A stretch of 64,000 bases of DNA from Apoderus coryli (GCA_911728435.2 OU452216.1:861981-925980); one strand, 5' to 3'; positions 12,101 through 22,805 are shown, numbered from the stretch's first letter. Notes: a model not told the origin generated them from the letters alone. Made by a program: numbers and translations.

Positions 12101-14680
12101 AATTTTCTCTAGGGGTGATTCATTACCACCCTGTATATCTAATTCTAATACAAAACACGTACACGATCGTCAATTTAATTTGGGTCCTAGAAATTTACTA
12201 AATGAATTTTTATTTGGTTATACTTTTATCTACAACTGTCACATGGCTGCAACTGAACAAACTAATATCTCTTAAATACAACATTCTACAGGGTATTTTG
12301 AATGTGATTTTATTTTTGTTAGATGCGTATAGAGATTTTATTGATAGTAAAAATAAACTGTTCCCTTCGAGAGACGAATAGCCCTCAATATTTAAGGCTG
12401 TTTGATCAGACTCCAAATATAGGTATAAGGCATTCATGATTGTGCACTTATTTCTTAATCGATTTGAAAAATTCTTTTTGGATCATAGAGAGAACACTTT
12501 AACAGAGGTTTATATAGCAATAAAAATAAAATTTCTTAAAAATTTATTTTGAAGTCAATATAAATTGCTAAGAAAAAGTGTAAAAGTAATATTTATGTCA
12601 GTTACCTTTTCGGTAATGCTCTTGGTGACAAGCTATATATTTCCAAATAAAATATGTTATTTATTGTAGAAGCAACTATTTCTTGCCTATGGGACATATA
12701 TTTTTTGGCGTGCATTTTGAATACCAAATCAACTACATAAAAAAAAAGATTTTTACAGTCTAATTTTTTGACCATTTTCTACTATTTATGAACGCCTATG
12801 TGAACAAGTATTTTCTTTATGCTGCATTTTGTAGGTTATCCTATATCAAAACTATATATAATTACTTAGCCAATTTTTAGTTTTAGAAAAATTTTTTTTT
12901 CATTTTTGACCCCTTTTTACACTATTTGTGAATACCTATGTGAACCAATTCTGCTATGTGACAGTTTTTAGGTTATTTTCTATCACAACTATAAAATTAT
13001 TCCATATTTCCAATAATATATAAGAATTATGTTTTTAATTTGATTCCAAGTCAATATTTCTACTCAGTTTAGGAATTATATTTTTTTTAAAGTTTTTAAC
13101 CCTTTTTATACTGTTTCGAATGCCAATGTGATGTAATTTTTTTATGGTACATATTCTATGTTATACCTACTCTATTAAACCAATAACAAATTATTCAATA
13201 TTTTGGATAATTTTTTCACAAGTGTCATATGTATTTGCTTTTTAAAGCCATCATGGCGAACTAAAATCAATTAAAGTTCAAAGTCCTATCACTATTGTAA
13301 TAGAAAAATGTAAAATTGTCAATATTTTAAAAACTATAAATTTGTGGAATAGACATCCTTTCATAAACTTGCCCTTATTTTTGATGCAAAAAATAAAAAA
13401 TATCTAAAAATTGGGGGTTGCCATTTAAAAAGTTTGACAATTTGATTTGATACCCTCTTTTTCAAATACCCTGTACTTATTATTATGTATTAAAGAATAT
13501 AGATAGGCGCAGAAAGCTCTATAACTACTAGGATATCCCAACAAATTAAACTATAAAAGCATAAAAAATTGTAATTATTCTTTAATCTGCAAACGTGATG
13601 TTTGACATAAAATTTCAAATATTTCGAAAACTGCACATGAACTATCTTTAGAATTACAAGTAGAATCTAAAAAATATATAATTTATTTAGGATCCTATTT
13701 AAGATAAGGAAGTTGACACCAACTTCTGGTATAACCGAAAGTACTAGATTATTGGAAACATTTTAGCCGAATTGGCGCCGTCGACCTAAGTAATACACCA
13801 GATTTTCAGATTGTTCCACAGGGTAGTTTCTCCGTAATCGATCGAAACCCGGTATATGACTCAAAAAAAAAATTTAGGATATTTTTCCAGCTTTAATATG
13901 TTTTCAAGCATTAAACAAAAAAATCTGGGCGCCAAATTCCCTAACGGGACACCTAAAGTTATTCGGGCTAGTCCGTCCCCAAAAAATTATAATTATTTAA
14001 ATAATTTTAATTTTTATGAATAATAGTCCTCGTTATATACTTCTTAAAGAATATACTAGTAATTATGAATATAATAATTATTATGTTTATGCGTATGTAG
14101 TAGGTATATACCAGACCTTAAATACAACTTAAAACAGAAAATATACTTTAGAACTTTCCTACATCCACAACGAAAATAATGTCAAAGATGTTGGAAAACT
14201 AACATCACAATTCGATGAACAATTAATAACATATTATGCGGAATATATAATAATGTAGGTACCATGGTATGATATGTAACTATGTGAATGTTTACCTTAC
14301 TTCTATCAAAGATAAATACATATTTTGTCTTTGCTTCTACTATGGTGGGTATCATGTCGAGTGTTACATTTATTATGTTATTATTACTATCCACCACTAT
14401 ACAGATACACCACCTAATTTAAGTCGCAATAAATTCTTAAAGATACTTACACCTACCTACCTACCTACCTCCTACCTTACGTTCCCACAACATACGCTTT
14501 GGTAGAATGGCGTTGTATAATAGTCTATTTTACAGCAACACAAAATATATAAACCTAGGTACTTGCATATAAGTATTATTATTCAAACCTACCTTGAATT
14601 TTCCCCGTATGTTCGACGAGACTTCTGTTTCGTGCATTAATTGTATCGGTTATATTTTTTATGCAGTTGATTGAATCCAT
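1..14680 (-). CDS. SIX6OS1-like synaptonemal-complex candidate, 5' exons 1-3 (exon 3 cut by window start)
   Basis: Exon 1 is 14680-14593: ATG at 14680 with an in-frame TAA nine bases upstream, 29 codons plus one base, donor GTAGGT. Exon 2 is 10601-10475: acceptor TTTCTAG, 41 full codons, donor GTATGT. Exon 3 starts at 302 after acceptor TTTATTGCAG and runs off the window; its full copy is 56694-56199. Phases join exactly (1 then 2, 2 then 1). The protein begins MDSINCIKNITDTINARNRS and soon becomes predicted coiled coil. Exon 2 encodes CKWLESEISRNKLDNL and ends near HNIKPCIQV. The introns hold LINE A, family A and palindrome 11033-11820. The exon structure is seen directly. The SIX6OS1 identity is inference, argued at the 37407-56694 entry. 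Exons 4-8 of this copy would lie left of the window. Confidence 0.7.
320..885. other. AT-rich intron sequence, nothing recognised
   Basis: Upstream (in gene sense) of exon 3 and outside family A. No coding signal or repeat structure that I can name. It is repeated at 56712-57277. Confidence 0.5.
886..3237 (+). repeat. Repeat family A, complete copy with 13-bp terminal inverted repeats
   Basis: It starts TAGCTCTCCATAT (886-898) and ends with the inverse ATATGGAGAGCTA (3225-3237). The interior is hierarchical: a unit of about 526 bp repeats (GTTAAGTGG-type landmarks near 1189, 1715 and 2242), and within it shorter units each carry CGAACGCCTATGT. A (GACA)n run lies near 3110-3125. No protein is encoded. 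The class is unknown to me; the TIRs suggest a DNA element that captured or amplified an internal array. Confidence 0.75.
3240..4140 (-). pseudogene. Degenerate CR1/Jockey-like LINE, reverse transcriptase fragment
   Basis: Minus-strand reading gives LYTDFSKAFDRINHGLLVHKL, then after a frameshift SGVPGGSYLGP, then a C-terminal stretch (EMGLKTLGSCRSVRDL) typical of CR1/Jockey RT tails. Several frameshifts and stops; the catalytic Y/FADD box is lost. It abuts the end of family A. Confidence 0.75.
4290..5370 (+). pseudogene. Degenerate RTE-like LINE, reverse transcriptase part (5' portion)
   Basis: Pieces in several frames match the familiar RTE-type RT: a KAFDPTNREALW-like segment, ILKLNGC, GVKQGC then APTLFLVFV, FDGG, and KTQILYQPAPNTVAIPP. 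Many stops and frameshifts. The reading is broken at 5371 by LINE A and seems to resume at 9720. Confidence 0.7.
5566..7689 (-). pseudogene. LINE A ORF2, reverse transcriptase
   Basis: 707 open codons. The linker (NMPFHNIFYINNID, APLKTVRISKKKAPWLS) is followed by RT motifs: PKCRNPSALKDLRPISILP, GFRKGHSC, VLLDFSKAFDRVDHDL (first catalytic Asp), GVPQGSILGPMLFSLYT, AHLYADDTQVY (catalytic YADD) and NPDKTQLLLLG. The RT itself looks intact; the loss is upstream in the endonuclease. It copies element RNA at a nicked target in intact relatives. Confidence 0.85.
7631..8149 (-). pseudogene. LINE A ORF2, N-terminal AP-like endonuclease (truncated)
   Basis: 172 codons: LNIRSLLPKFEQF, the catalytic Glu in LSETWLDE, RGGGVLLYVR, LLYRPPGSTG and MGDFNINVLD. 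About 90-100 residues of the usual C-terminal half, with the SDH motif, are missing and the frame breaks near 7690, where the RT frame begins. An internal deletion in ORF2 explains both. Confidence 0.8.
8276..9388 (-). CDS. LINE A ORF1p: PHD-like zinc finger plus coiled coil
   Basis: Open frame of 370 codons. Residues 18-70 are a PHD-type Cys/His finger (CKLCGQK, CAGAC, WVHLTC, WICKQC). Residues 130-215 are coiled coil (IRSTLKQILVENKSLKKENE). From about 218 the RRSNNIIIRGL block and basic region resemble the RNA-binding C-terminal domain of LINE ORF1 proteins. Such ORF1 proteins coat element RNA in the RNP. The frame is intact, in contrast to ORF2. An internal Met at residue 16 is an alternative start just before the finger. 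Confidence 0.8.
   Translation of the reverse strand: MIDLYLGLSELLQNIMSCKLCGQKLGKTNFRIQCAGACQLWVHLTCAGYKKEDVTGPKKHDVSWICKQCQVKGGSSANCQLSEDDDEPSLMYRTDIRDPSPSRNRRRSALLFPKDKTPVAARVDQCGSCGVPQETQLAAINNLQEVIGRLSKKFESFEESLDFHNRGVEEIRSTLKQILVENKSLKKENEQLKRSVNALQTEVNAIQKVISNQKDVERRSNNIIIRGLHQEGSSEKEEVTKLLSGLGVPTSEQSKLIVKKLPGRSGTRPLLVTFGDSKAKSSVMEKRRRIGDLNSVELQLPGPGRRIYINEDMSKESRDLFYRARQLRESGYKYVWYKDGHIFCRKNETARIARLESLEQIEVLKGDVSE
9720..10130 (+). pseudogene. Degenerate RTE-like LINE, 3' portion after the LINE A insertion
   Basis: Plus-strand pieces HVIRMPTERLPKRILYSQL-like, then a basic stretch, then a final SWTNS-stop segment followed by an ATGATGATG run, resemble the 3' end of the RTE-type LINE seen at 4290-5370. 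Orientation and order fit one element split by LINE A. Confidence 0.55.
10650..11030 (-). pseudogene. LINE RT fragment
   Basis: Minus-strand pieces DHLIYGIGDNCIHA, a DELKIS segment in the position of the ADD box, and TFGNHIENVVQKACRNVR resemble the palm and C-terminal part of a CR1/Jockey RT. Broken frames. It sits in intron 1 of the coiled-coil gene, next to exon 2. Confidence 0.5.
11033..11820. repeat. Palindromic foldback element with TATACAGGGTGT ends
   Basis: The left end TATACAGGGTGT and the sequence ACGTGTACAACGGAATAGCA are mirrored at 11820 going back. The arms keep matching inward (for example TTTGTCAAACAGTTTAGA against its complement near 11665), so the whole 788 bp can form one hairpin. 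No coding. Confidence 0.85.
12340..13250 (+). repeat. Repeat family A, partial copy
   Basis: It begins with a diverged version of the family A left end (GACGAATAGCCCTCAATATTTA) near 12370, is interrupted, resumes with GTGTAAAAGTAATATTTATG near 12580, and contains several GAACGCCTATGTGAAC units. The right end is lost. Confidence 0.6.
13560..13858. repeat. Half copy of the 24816-25356 palindrome
   Basis: Shares GACATAAAATTTCAAATATT, GGAAGTTGACACC, CACCAGATTTTCAGATTGTT and the end GATCGAAACCCGGTATA with the right arm of the element at 24816-25356. The left arm is absent. Confidence 0.7.
13860..14590. other. Intron 1 / promoter-side AT-rich DNA with a (CCTA)n microsatellite
   Basis: Nothing coding is recognised. 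A short (CTAC)n run lies at about 14451-14475, next to exon 1. Confidence 0.5.
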
Positions 14681-15120
14681 AATTAATTATTCTGATTCGA
14701 TTGAACAATTCAAATTTTTTAACCAGTCACTATCAGCTGATGCTGATTATTTCTATTACGAATTACGAGTGTTTAGTGTTTACTTATTTACTGTGCTTGA
14801 GACTGCTCTGAGAAATTCCCGAAGGAACGCTCACCCTTAATAATTATTATCACCTCACAACTACTGACTGCTGTCAACTTAGCTACCACGCCAGCGCCTC
14901 TCTGTGGAAATAAGGAACATGGCCAGTTTGCACCATACTGCTTTTTTAATATTGAATTTATTACAAATGATTTTTATTTACTAAATTATATGTGCCGCGT
15001 CCACCCCTTAATTTGTTTCTATTATTGTTTTTTTGTTACTTATTATAAGTTCGGTCGTTCTTTTGTTATTATTATTTTCCGCAATGCAAGGCGCATTAAT
15101 GTTCATAATAATATCTTTCA

Positions 15121-16169
15121 TTTGTTTGCGATAATGTAACAAGTGAACTCTCTTTTAGTGATAAATTGACAGATGCGGTGTTGCCACTTCTATACGTAGA
15201 TCGTAGCTGATACCAACTTTGAAATTTCAAATAGAACACCCTGTATTTTATTATATTTTTGAATAGTGCTCATAATTCTGTGTATATTTGATATAATAAG
15301 GTATATTTTTATCTGTTACCGTTTTATTTTGTGATTTTTATGCTAAAGCCGGGTATAATTTAAAAATATATATTTTTGTACCGGGTCAAGCCAAGCGACT
15401 GATATTTTCAAAAACGTTTCTCAAGACATTAGAGTTGCGTAATTGATAACACTTGATAGCCTATAATTATACAGGGTATTCAAAAAAATTGCACATTTTA
15501 AATACAACAAAATCGATTTTTTCAAAAGGAAAACCCTGTACATTTTTTATCTCAATGGATTGACAATTAAACTCCCTATAAAAAGATATAACAATGAATA
15601 ATTATTTTGATTATGTCAATATTTTGACATATTAGGTGTCATGGCCTACTGGTAAATTGAGTTATATTTAAAAATCTATTAGAGATAGGTATAGGCATAT
15701 TATGTTATATCTTTTTATAGGGAATTTAACAGTCAATCGATTGAGATAAAAAATACAGGGTGTTCCATTTGAAAAAATTCGAGTTGTATTTTTTGTATTA
15801 AAAATATTGCAATTCTGTGAACACCCTGTATATTTATAGGCTATCAAGTGTTATCAATTCTACGGCCTTGAGAAACGTTTTTGAAAATAACAGTCGCTTG
15901 GCTTGACCCAGAACAAAAATATTGATTTTTAAATTATACCCCGTTTTAGCATAAAAACACAAAATAATTAAAATCTCAAAATCGGTAACAGATAAAGATA
16001 TACCTTATTATACCAAATATACTAAGATTTATGAGCAGTATTCAAAAATATAATAAAATACAGGGTGTTCCATTTCAAAGTTGGTATCAGCTACGTAAAA
16101 AGCGGCAACACCGCATCTGTCAATTTATGAATAAAAGAGAGTTCACATTGTTATATTATCGCAGACAAA
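15121..16169. repeat. Long palindromic foldback, about 1.05 kb, with four internal ACAGGGTGT-type sites
   Basis: The outer arms GCGATAATGTAACAAGTGAA at the left and their complement at 16130-16165 match, then GACAGATGCGGTGTTGCC, GATACCAACTTTGAAAT and the ACACCCTGTA / TACAGGGTGT pair near 15236 and 16060. A second, inner ACCCTGTA pair lies near 15475/15830 and a third near 15530/15755. The centre is near 15645. Nested insertions of one palindrome in another would explain the concentric ends. Confidence 0.85.
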
Positions 16170-16521
16170 ATTTCATCTGTATATATATAGTACAATTACA
16201 TGTATACCAAAATGCTGTTTGCTCTCTTATAATTCAAAATCAAATTTTATTAGTAAAAAGAAATTAAATTAAGCGCAAATAAGCCATTTAGAAGGATTTA
16301 GAGTGTTTAGTGATGTTATTTAGAATTAAAAAGTTTTATAGCCGATCTGGTCAATCGGATAATAGAAGATAATAATCTCTCTTTCTCAATACCCTCCAAA
16401 TAAGAATAGTTGTTTTCACGAAAAATGGTTCTGGCTTATCAACTGTAATAAATTACCTGGTTTAATCTTTATTGTGTAGAATATCACCAGGTAAAAAATG
16501 CAAATATGCTACAGGTCTGTA

Positions 16522-19139
16522 GGGGAAAACTGGGCAATGCCGGTCAGTTGGTAATGCCGGTCACCTCTTTCTTTTCGTAAATAAGTTTAGATTTTGCAAC
16601 CCTGGCGGCTAAATACATCCGTCGTAATGTCCTTGAAACATATGTAACTGCTTGTTCAGTCTACATCTTGCGTTCATAGTGAAGTGACGGTATTGAGATA
16701 TTCACGAAGTTTCTTCTAATATTGTCGATATTAAAAATAAGCTGTAAGTACTACATTTAATATAATTTGATAACGCATATATTTTTAAAATAAGATAATG
16801 GCTTGTACTATACTATTATACACAAAATAAAGCTATAAGAACAGGTAGATTTTTTTATTTATTTTTTTAAACAATGAACGTAGGTTATGTGCAATTCCGG
16901 TCAAGTGACCGGCATTTGTCACTTGCTTAAGCTAAAGTATTATTTTTTTTCAGATGCCAAAACAAAGAATTGGAAAACCCAAAAAGACACAATGGTCCGT
17001 CGAATCACTCAATAAAGCCAAACAGTTACATGAAGAAGGACTTTCCATTCGACAGGCAGCAAAACGTTGCGGAATTCCTTTTTCAACATTACAAGAAAGA
17101 CTGCACAGAAAAGTTTATAATACTCCGCTTATGGGCAGAAAATCGGTGTTTACTAAAGATCAAGAACTGGAAATGGCAAATAGAATAAAATATCTAGCTT
17201 CTATTTTTTATGGATGCACAGAAAAAGAAGTTAGGCGCATGGCCTATGAATATGCCGAAACTAACAATGTAAAACATAACTTTAATAAGGCTTTAAAACT
17301 GGCGGGTCGTGAGTGGCTTAAAGGGTTTCTAAACCGAAATCACCTATCAGTCCGTAAGGCAGAAGCTACTAGCTTAAACAGAGCAACAGCATTCAATAAA
17401 GTTGAAATTGACCGCTTCTTTAAACTGTTGCAAGAAGTTATGGAAAGATATAATTGTTCGCCCAGAAACATTTACAATGTGGATGAAACGGGTGTTTCAA
17501 CAGTGCAGGAACCAGATAAAATTCTATCCAGAAAAGGCCAAAAAAGAGTAGGAGCAATGACTAGCTGGGAAAGAGGTCGGAATATTACGGCAGTATGTGC
17601 AATGAGTGCAGTCGGTAATTTTATACCTCCAATGTTTATTTTACCCCGACAGCGACATTCACTGGAAAAAGATGGACCCCCTGGTGCTATATACAAATGT
17701 TCCAAAAACGGCTGGATCACATAGGAACTTTTTGTACAATGGCTTGCGCATTTTGTAAAGATCTCAAAACCCTGCGTAGATGACAAGATTTTATTAATTT
17801 TGGATAACCACAGTAGCCATGTTTCCCTTGCAGCCTATGAGTATTGCCGAGAAAATCACATTATAATGTTATCAATACCACCCCACACGTCCCACCGAAC
17901 ACAGCCTTTGGATGTTTCCTTTTATGGACCCCTAAAGACATTCTACAGAAGTGAGTGTAACAATTATATGAAATCTAATGCAGGAGACAAAATTACTCCT
18001 TACGAAGTCGCATCACTTTTCCGAAAAGCGTTTTCACATGCAGCATCTATAGCAAAAGCTGAAGCAGGTTTTAAGGCGACCGGGATATATCCGATTGATC
18101 CTTTCGTTTTCAAGGATGACGATTTTCTAGCAGCCGAAGCTTTAAATGAAGAAGACGAATTCGTGGTTATCGATAGTGCTAACTCTGCAATGGAATTATC
18201 TACCCCAGGTCTTTCTGGAATTACTAATATCCTCTCGAAAGAGACCAACCGTGAACCGTTGTCAATTGCTTTAACTGATGAACCTTCCGTTCATATACTG
18301 CCCAGCACTGATACAAAAAGTGTGGAGCAATTGTTGGCCATTCCGTCTACCTCGAGACAGTCTACTTCTATCCTTAACCTAAGTGTTGACGAACTACTTC
18401 CAATACCTAAAAAACATATTAAACGGGCAAATACTAAAGCTCGACCCAAACAACATGCTGCTGTTTTAACTTCCACCCCACTAAAAGAGGAGATGGAAAA
18501 AAAAGAAGAAAAGAAAAGAGCAAGATTGCAAAATGATAAAATCAAAAAGAATAAATTTAAAGGAATTCAAGAAGCTAAGAAAAAGGTATTCAATTCACCA
18601 GAAGAGAGTGATTGTACAAAAAATATTAACCAAAAATGTAGTAGCAAGATGTTAAGTAAACAAAAGACAAAAAATGCGAGAACGACAGTATCCTCATCAT
18701 CAGAATCTGATATTGTAATGAGTGATGTCTGCAGTGATAATGAAAATAATGAAGTATTAACATTATGTACCATTTGTGATGACTATGGTGCAGACAATGA
18801 ATTGTGGTATAGATGTAGTATTTGTGGACTATGGGTACACGCCGAATGTTCAGGAAAAGATACTCCAGTAGGATATATTTGTGATCATTGCGTGTAACCG
18901 GCAATAGCCACATGTGTGACCGGTAATACCCGAAAGAGTGACAATCGCGGTCAAAGTACTTTTTTTTTTTGAATAATGTTTTTGAATATTAATATTAGAG
19001 TTAAAGTTCCTATTAGTATTTACTTGAATAAAGCAGTACTGTGTTGTATTTTTTTACCAAAGAGAATAAACATTTTGTTTTTTTTTTCGCTTTTAATTTT
19101 GAATTTAGCTTAAGTGACCGCCATTACCCATTTCTCCCC
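16522..19139 (+). mobile_element. pogo-family DNA transposon, full length, TA target duplication
   Basis: The ends are GGGGAAAACTGGGCAATGCC and, inverted from 19139, GGGGAGAAATGGGTAATGGC, flanked on both sides by TA (16520-16521, 19140-19141) as expected for pogo/Tc1-mariner. Subterminal ACCGGCATT/AATGCCGGTCA motifs occur near 16550, 16900, 18897 and 18920, likely transposase binding sites. It encodes one transposase with a single in-frame stop. Confidence 0.9.
16954..18897 (+). pseudogene. pogo transposase with C-terminal PHD-like finger, one in-frame TAG
   Basis: One continuous frame of 647 codons, broken only by TAG at 17722 (codon 257). Residues 14-50 form a Pipsqueak-type helix-turn-helix (IRQAAKRCGIPFSTLQERL), residues 60-155 a CENP-B-type DNA-binding region, then the DDE catalytic domain: Asp177 in NVDETG, Asp284 in LDNHSSH, Asp320 in QPLDVSFYGPLK (DD35D spacing). 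A basic, Ser-rich linker follows, then residues 600-647 a Cys4-His-Cys3 finger (LCTICDD, YRCSICGLWVHAEC, GYICDHC). A TTTTTTTTCAG acceptor directly precedes the ATG, suggesting a spliced 5' leader. With only one premature stop the copy is young or recently silenced. TAG from CAG or GAG by one change is inference. Confidence 0.9.
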
Positions 19140-19680
19140 TAATAATATATAAATGTTTTAAAATTATTGCAAACCCAAGTGAACACTTCCATTTGGCCGA
19201 GGGATACAATTACCTGCTTTCAGAAATTATAATACATATACAATCCGGTCATTTTACATTTATGGTAGGCCTTCTTGGGTTTTATGATGGGCAATATCGG
19301 AATACAACTTAGTCAAAACCATTTTTCTTGAATTCCATTATACGCACGTGTCTAACAAAAAGGGACAGTTTATTGATGATCCTTTAAAAGTTTTATAGCC
19401 GATCTGGTCAAACGGATAATATATTATAATATTCGTATAGTGGACTTCAGGATAAATGGTATTTACTAAGTTCTATTCCGATGTTGCTCATCATAAAACC
19501 CGAGAATGCCTTCCGTAAATGTAAAAGGACCGGATTGTGTATTTGTTATAATTTCTAAAATCAGGTAATTTTGTCCCTCGGCGAGGTACTTATTGTTATT
19601 TTAGTCTTTGGATTTCATTGGAAGTGTTCACTTCTGTTACGGCTTGCAATAATTTCAATACATTTATATATATTATTACA
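19140..19680. repeat. Foldback element flanking the pogo insertion
   Basis: Arms of about 190-220 bp (left from 19142, right ending about 19677) pair imperfectly: AAATTATTGCAA, AAGTGAACACTTCCA, GCCGAGGGA, CAATCCGGTC and GGGTTTTATGATG recur inverted. The pogo element sits at its left edge: GTCTG-TA before pogo and TA-ATAATATAT after it rebuild the right-arm sequence GTCTGTAATAATATAT. Confidence 0.75.
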
Positions 19681-20239
19681 GACATTTATTGCAAATATTT
19701 TATACCCCAACGTACGAAATAGGCAGTAGGTATGTGGCGTCTGTGGATAAATAGTAATAGTGCTTTTCCAGTCGCTCGTTTAAGAAAAATCACTTATCTA
19801 GTGACGCGAAAGTCGATGCGATACTATTGGACATGGCAAGGAGCTGATTAGATTTTGGGAAACATTGAGCATAGGCAAGAGGTTTAAAAGAGGGTTCAAA
19901 AATTTAAAAAATTCATAGTTCTTAAACTTTTCCGAAATACTGCATAATTTTTTACGCATTTAATTGAATATAACCTAAAATAATGAACATAAGTTATTAG
20001 ACCACATTGGCGTTCGAAAATAGTGTAAAACGGGGTAAAAAAGATTTAAAAAAAAACGTATTTCTTAAAACTAGCAGAAATATTAACTAGTTATTTATAG
20101 CTTTGATAGAATATAACCTATAAAATGTGTCACAAATAACTTACTTTCATAGGCGTTCGTAAATAGTGGAAATGGGGTCAAAACATAAAAAATATATTTT
20201 AAAGAAGTAGTCCATTCTGAAGTGGAGTGAATGTATTGT

Positions 20240-20783
20240 AGTAGGAAATAAAACGTCAGACTCCACGAAATCAGTTTAATACATTACACTTAATGTGTTA
20301 TGTCGATTAAAGCACCAAACATGTTTGGAAGCTCACTAGCTTCATCATCAGTGGTAACATTTAGTAGAGAAACTGTATTTTGTAAGTATTACATTAGTAT
20401 GATTATATTAAGAGTAATGCGTCGAAGTCACCTCGAGGAAAATTCTTATTATTACTAATGAAATTAAATTTTACGTTATTGCATATTGCTGTTTTCCTTT
20501 TTCTTTTTGATCATTTTAAAGAGATTGAATTTTATAAAAATTTTTATTTTAATTTATATGGTTGGTTTCTACGCAGCAACTAATCTTTTGACTAAACAAA
20601 AATATATAAACAAATATACTACATACTAATGTAATACTTACAAAATACAGTTTCTCTACTAAATGTTACCACTGATGATGAAGCTAGTGAGCTTCGAAAC
20701 ATGTTTGGTGCTTTAATCGACATAACACATTAAGTGTAATGTATTAAACTGATTTCGTGGAGTCTGACGTTTTATTTCCTACT
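20240..20783. repeat. Foldback element with hammerhead motif in each arm
   Basis: Arms of about 160 bp (20240-20402 and 20622-20783) are near-perfect inverted repeats containing GACTCCACGAAATCAGTTTA, AATGTGTTATGTCGATTAAA and the hammerhead segment. The centre is unrelated AT-rich DNA. Nested in family A. Confidence 0.85.
20667..20711 (+). ncRNA. Hammerhead-ribozyme motif, apparently intact type I with one extra core base
   Basis: Core CUGAUGA (20672-20678), one extra U (20679), a 6-bp helix II GAAGCU/AGCUUC with AGUG loop, then GAAA (20696-20699). Helix III is a self-complementary ACAUGU, which favours dimers as in Penelope-type minimal hammerheads. The cleavage triplet would be GUU, and helix I pairs UACCA with UGGUG around it. 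An extra base between A9 and helix II is known in some natural hammerheads. The partner arm (20312-20358, minus) has C for the first G of GAAA and should be inactive. Confidence 0.6.
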
Positions 20784-22150
20784 ATAAAAAATATATATTT
20801 CCTAAACTTATTCGAAATATGGAGTAATTTTTCATAGTTATGATACAATATAAGCTAAAAAATATTCCATAAAAGAATTGGTTCACACAGGCGTTCTAAA
20901 ATAGTTTAAAAAAAAGGGTCAAAAACGAAAAAAAAAGGTTTCCCAAATATACCAGAAAAATTGGCTAATTATATATTGTTTTGATATACAAAACTCCACA
21001 TAAAATTTTTATTTGCATAGGCGTCCGTAAATAGTAGAAAAGCGAGTAAAATAATAAAAAAATAAATTGTTAAAATTTTTATATGTAACTACTTGAATTG
21101 GTGTTAAAAATACACGACACAAATTAATGTACCTTAGGCGTCCGTGAAAATTCTATAAAAGGGTCAGCAAAAAATTGTATTCGTGATAACTCAAAAACCA
21201 CTTAACGGATTTTAATCACATTTGGTACGAAAATACTACAGGATTTATAGGTGGTGATTAACATAGAGCGTAGGCAAGGTGTTTAAAAGAGGGTTCAAAA
21301 ATTAAAAAAATCATAGTTCTTAAACTTATCCGAAATATTGAATAATTTTTATTTGTTTTTAATTAAATATAAGCTAAAATATGTAACCTAAACAATTAGA
21401 CCACATTGACATTTGAAAAAAGTGTAAAATGGGGTAAAAAGGTTAGAAACAACCGTATTTCTTAAAAGTAGCAAAAATATTGACTAGTTATGATATGAAC
21501 TTATCCGAAATAGGTACTGCATAATTTTTGACCCATTTAGTTGAATATAACCTAAAATATTGAACATAAAATATGAGACCACATTGGCGTTCGAAAATAG
21601 TGTAACATGGGTTAAAAAATATTTAAAAAAAACGTATTTCTTAAACATAGAAGAAATAGTAACTAGTTATTTATAGCTTTGATAGAATATAACCTATAAA
21701 ATGTGTCATAAATAACTTGTTTTCATAGGCGTTCGTAAATAGTGTAAAAGGGGTCAAAATATATACTTCCTCAACTTATTCGAAATACGGAATAATTTTT
21801 CATAGTTGTGATAGAATATAACATAAAAAATGTTACATAAATGAACTGGTTCACACAGGCGTTCAAAAATAGTGTAAAAAGGGGCCAAGAACGAAAAATT
21901 GGCTAATTATATATATAAGATAACCTACAATATGCAGCATAACAATTTTGTTTACATTGGCGTTCGTAAATAGTAGAAAAGGGGGAAAACAAATGTTATA
22001 ATAAAAAAAAAACAACTATATTGCGTACAAGAACTTGGCCTAGAAGATCTGAAATATAAAATATGTACGTATAAATAGTGCCTCCAAAGAGAAGAAAAAG
22101 GAACAAAACCCGATATTTAAAAAAAAATAGCTGACGTCTAAAACAAAAAA

Positions 22151-22805
22151 TATACAGGGTGTTAGTAAATAAGTGCGACAAACTTTAGGGGGTAATTCTG
22201 CATGAAAAACTAATGACAGTTTGCTATATAAACATCTACCCGCAAATTCTTCGTCCTCTGAGATACGGGATGTTAAAATTTTTCTTAAAAACTGAAGATT
22301 TATTGATTGCTCTGAAACCGGTGGAGATATGGAAATGAAATTTAGTGAATTTTAAGAGGTAGTCATTGCGCATTTTTTGGCAAGCAATTAAGAATTTTGT
22401 GTTCATCAGTGGCGCGCATACGGGTAATGATCTCAATTATTTTAAAGAAAAAAATGGCACGCCACTGGAATTTTTCAAAAAAAAAATCATTTTGCAATTC
22501 CTCGTTCAATTTTTGATAAAAAATCTCTGCTCTCTTGCTATTTTATCGTAGGCGTCATCGCCTTTATGCAAAAAAATAAAAAATGCGCAATAACTACCTC
22601 TTAACACCCAGTAAATTTCATTTGTATATCTCCACCGGTTTCAGAGCAATCAATAAATCTTCAGTTTTTAAGAAAAATTTTAACTGAATCTCAGCAGAAA
22701 ACGAAGCATTTGCGGACATGTGTTTATATAGCAAACTGTCATTATTTTTTCATGCAGAATTACCTCCTGAAGTTTGTCGCACTTATTTACTAACACCCTG
22801 TATAT
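22151..22805. repeat. Palindromic foldback with TATACAGGGTGT ends, 655 bp
   Basis: TATACAGGGTGTTAGTAAAT is mirrored by the end at 22805. Inner matches include AGTGCGACAAACTT, GACAGTTTGCTATATAAACA, TTGATTGCTCTGAAACCGGT and AATGCGCAAT. The spacer is about 200 bp. No coding. Confidence 0.87.

Noticed and set aside
16031..16267. Short open frames inside palindromes (also 12039-12275, 22236-22436, 26070-26267)
   Set aside because: They follow the hairpin arms and have no conserved composition.
17472..17786. Minus-strand open frames across the pogo transposase (also 18000-18773)
   Set aside because: They are antisense shadows of the transposase frame.
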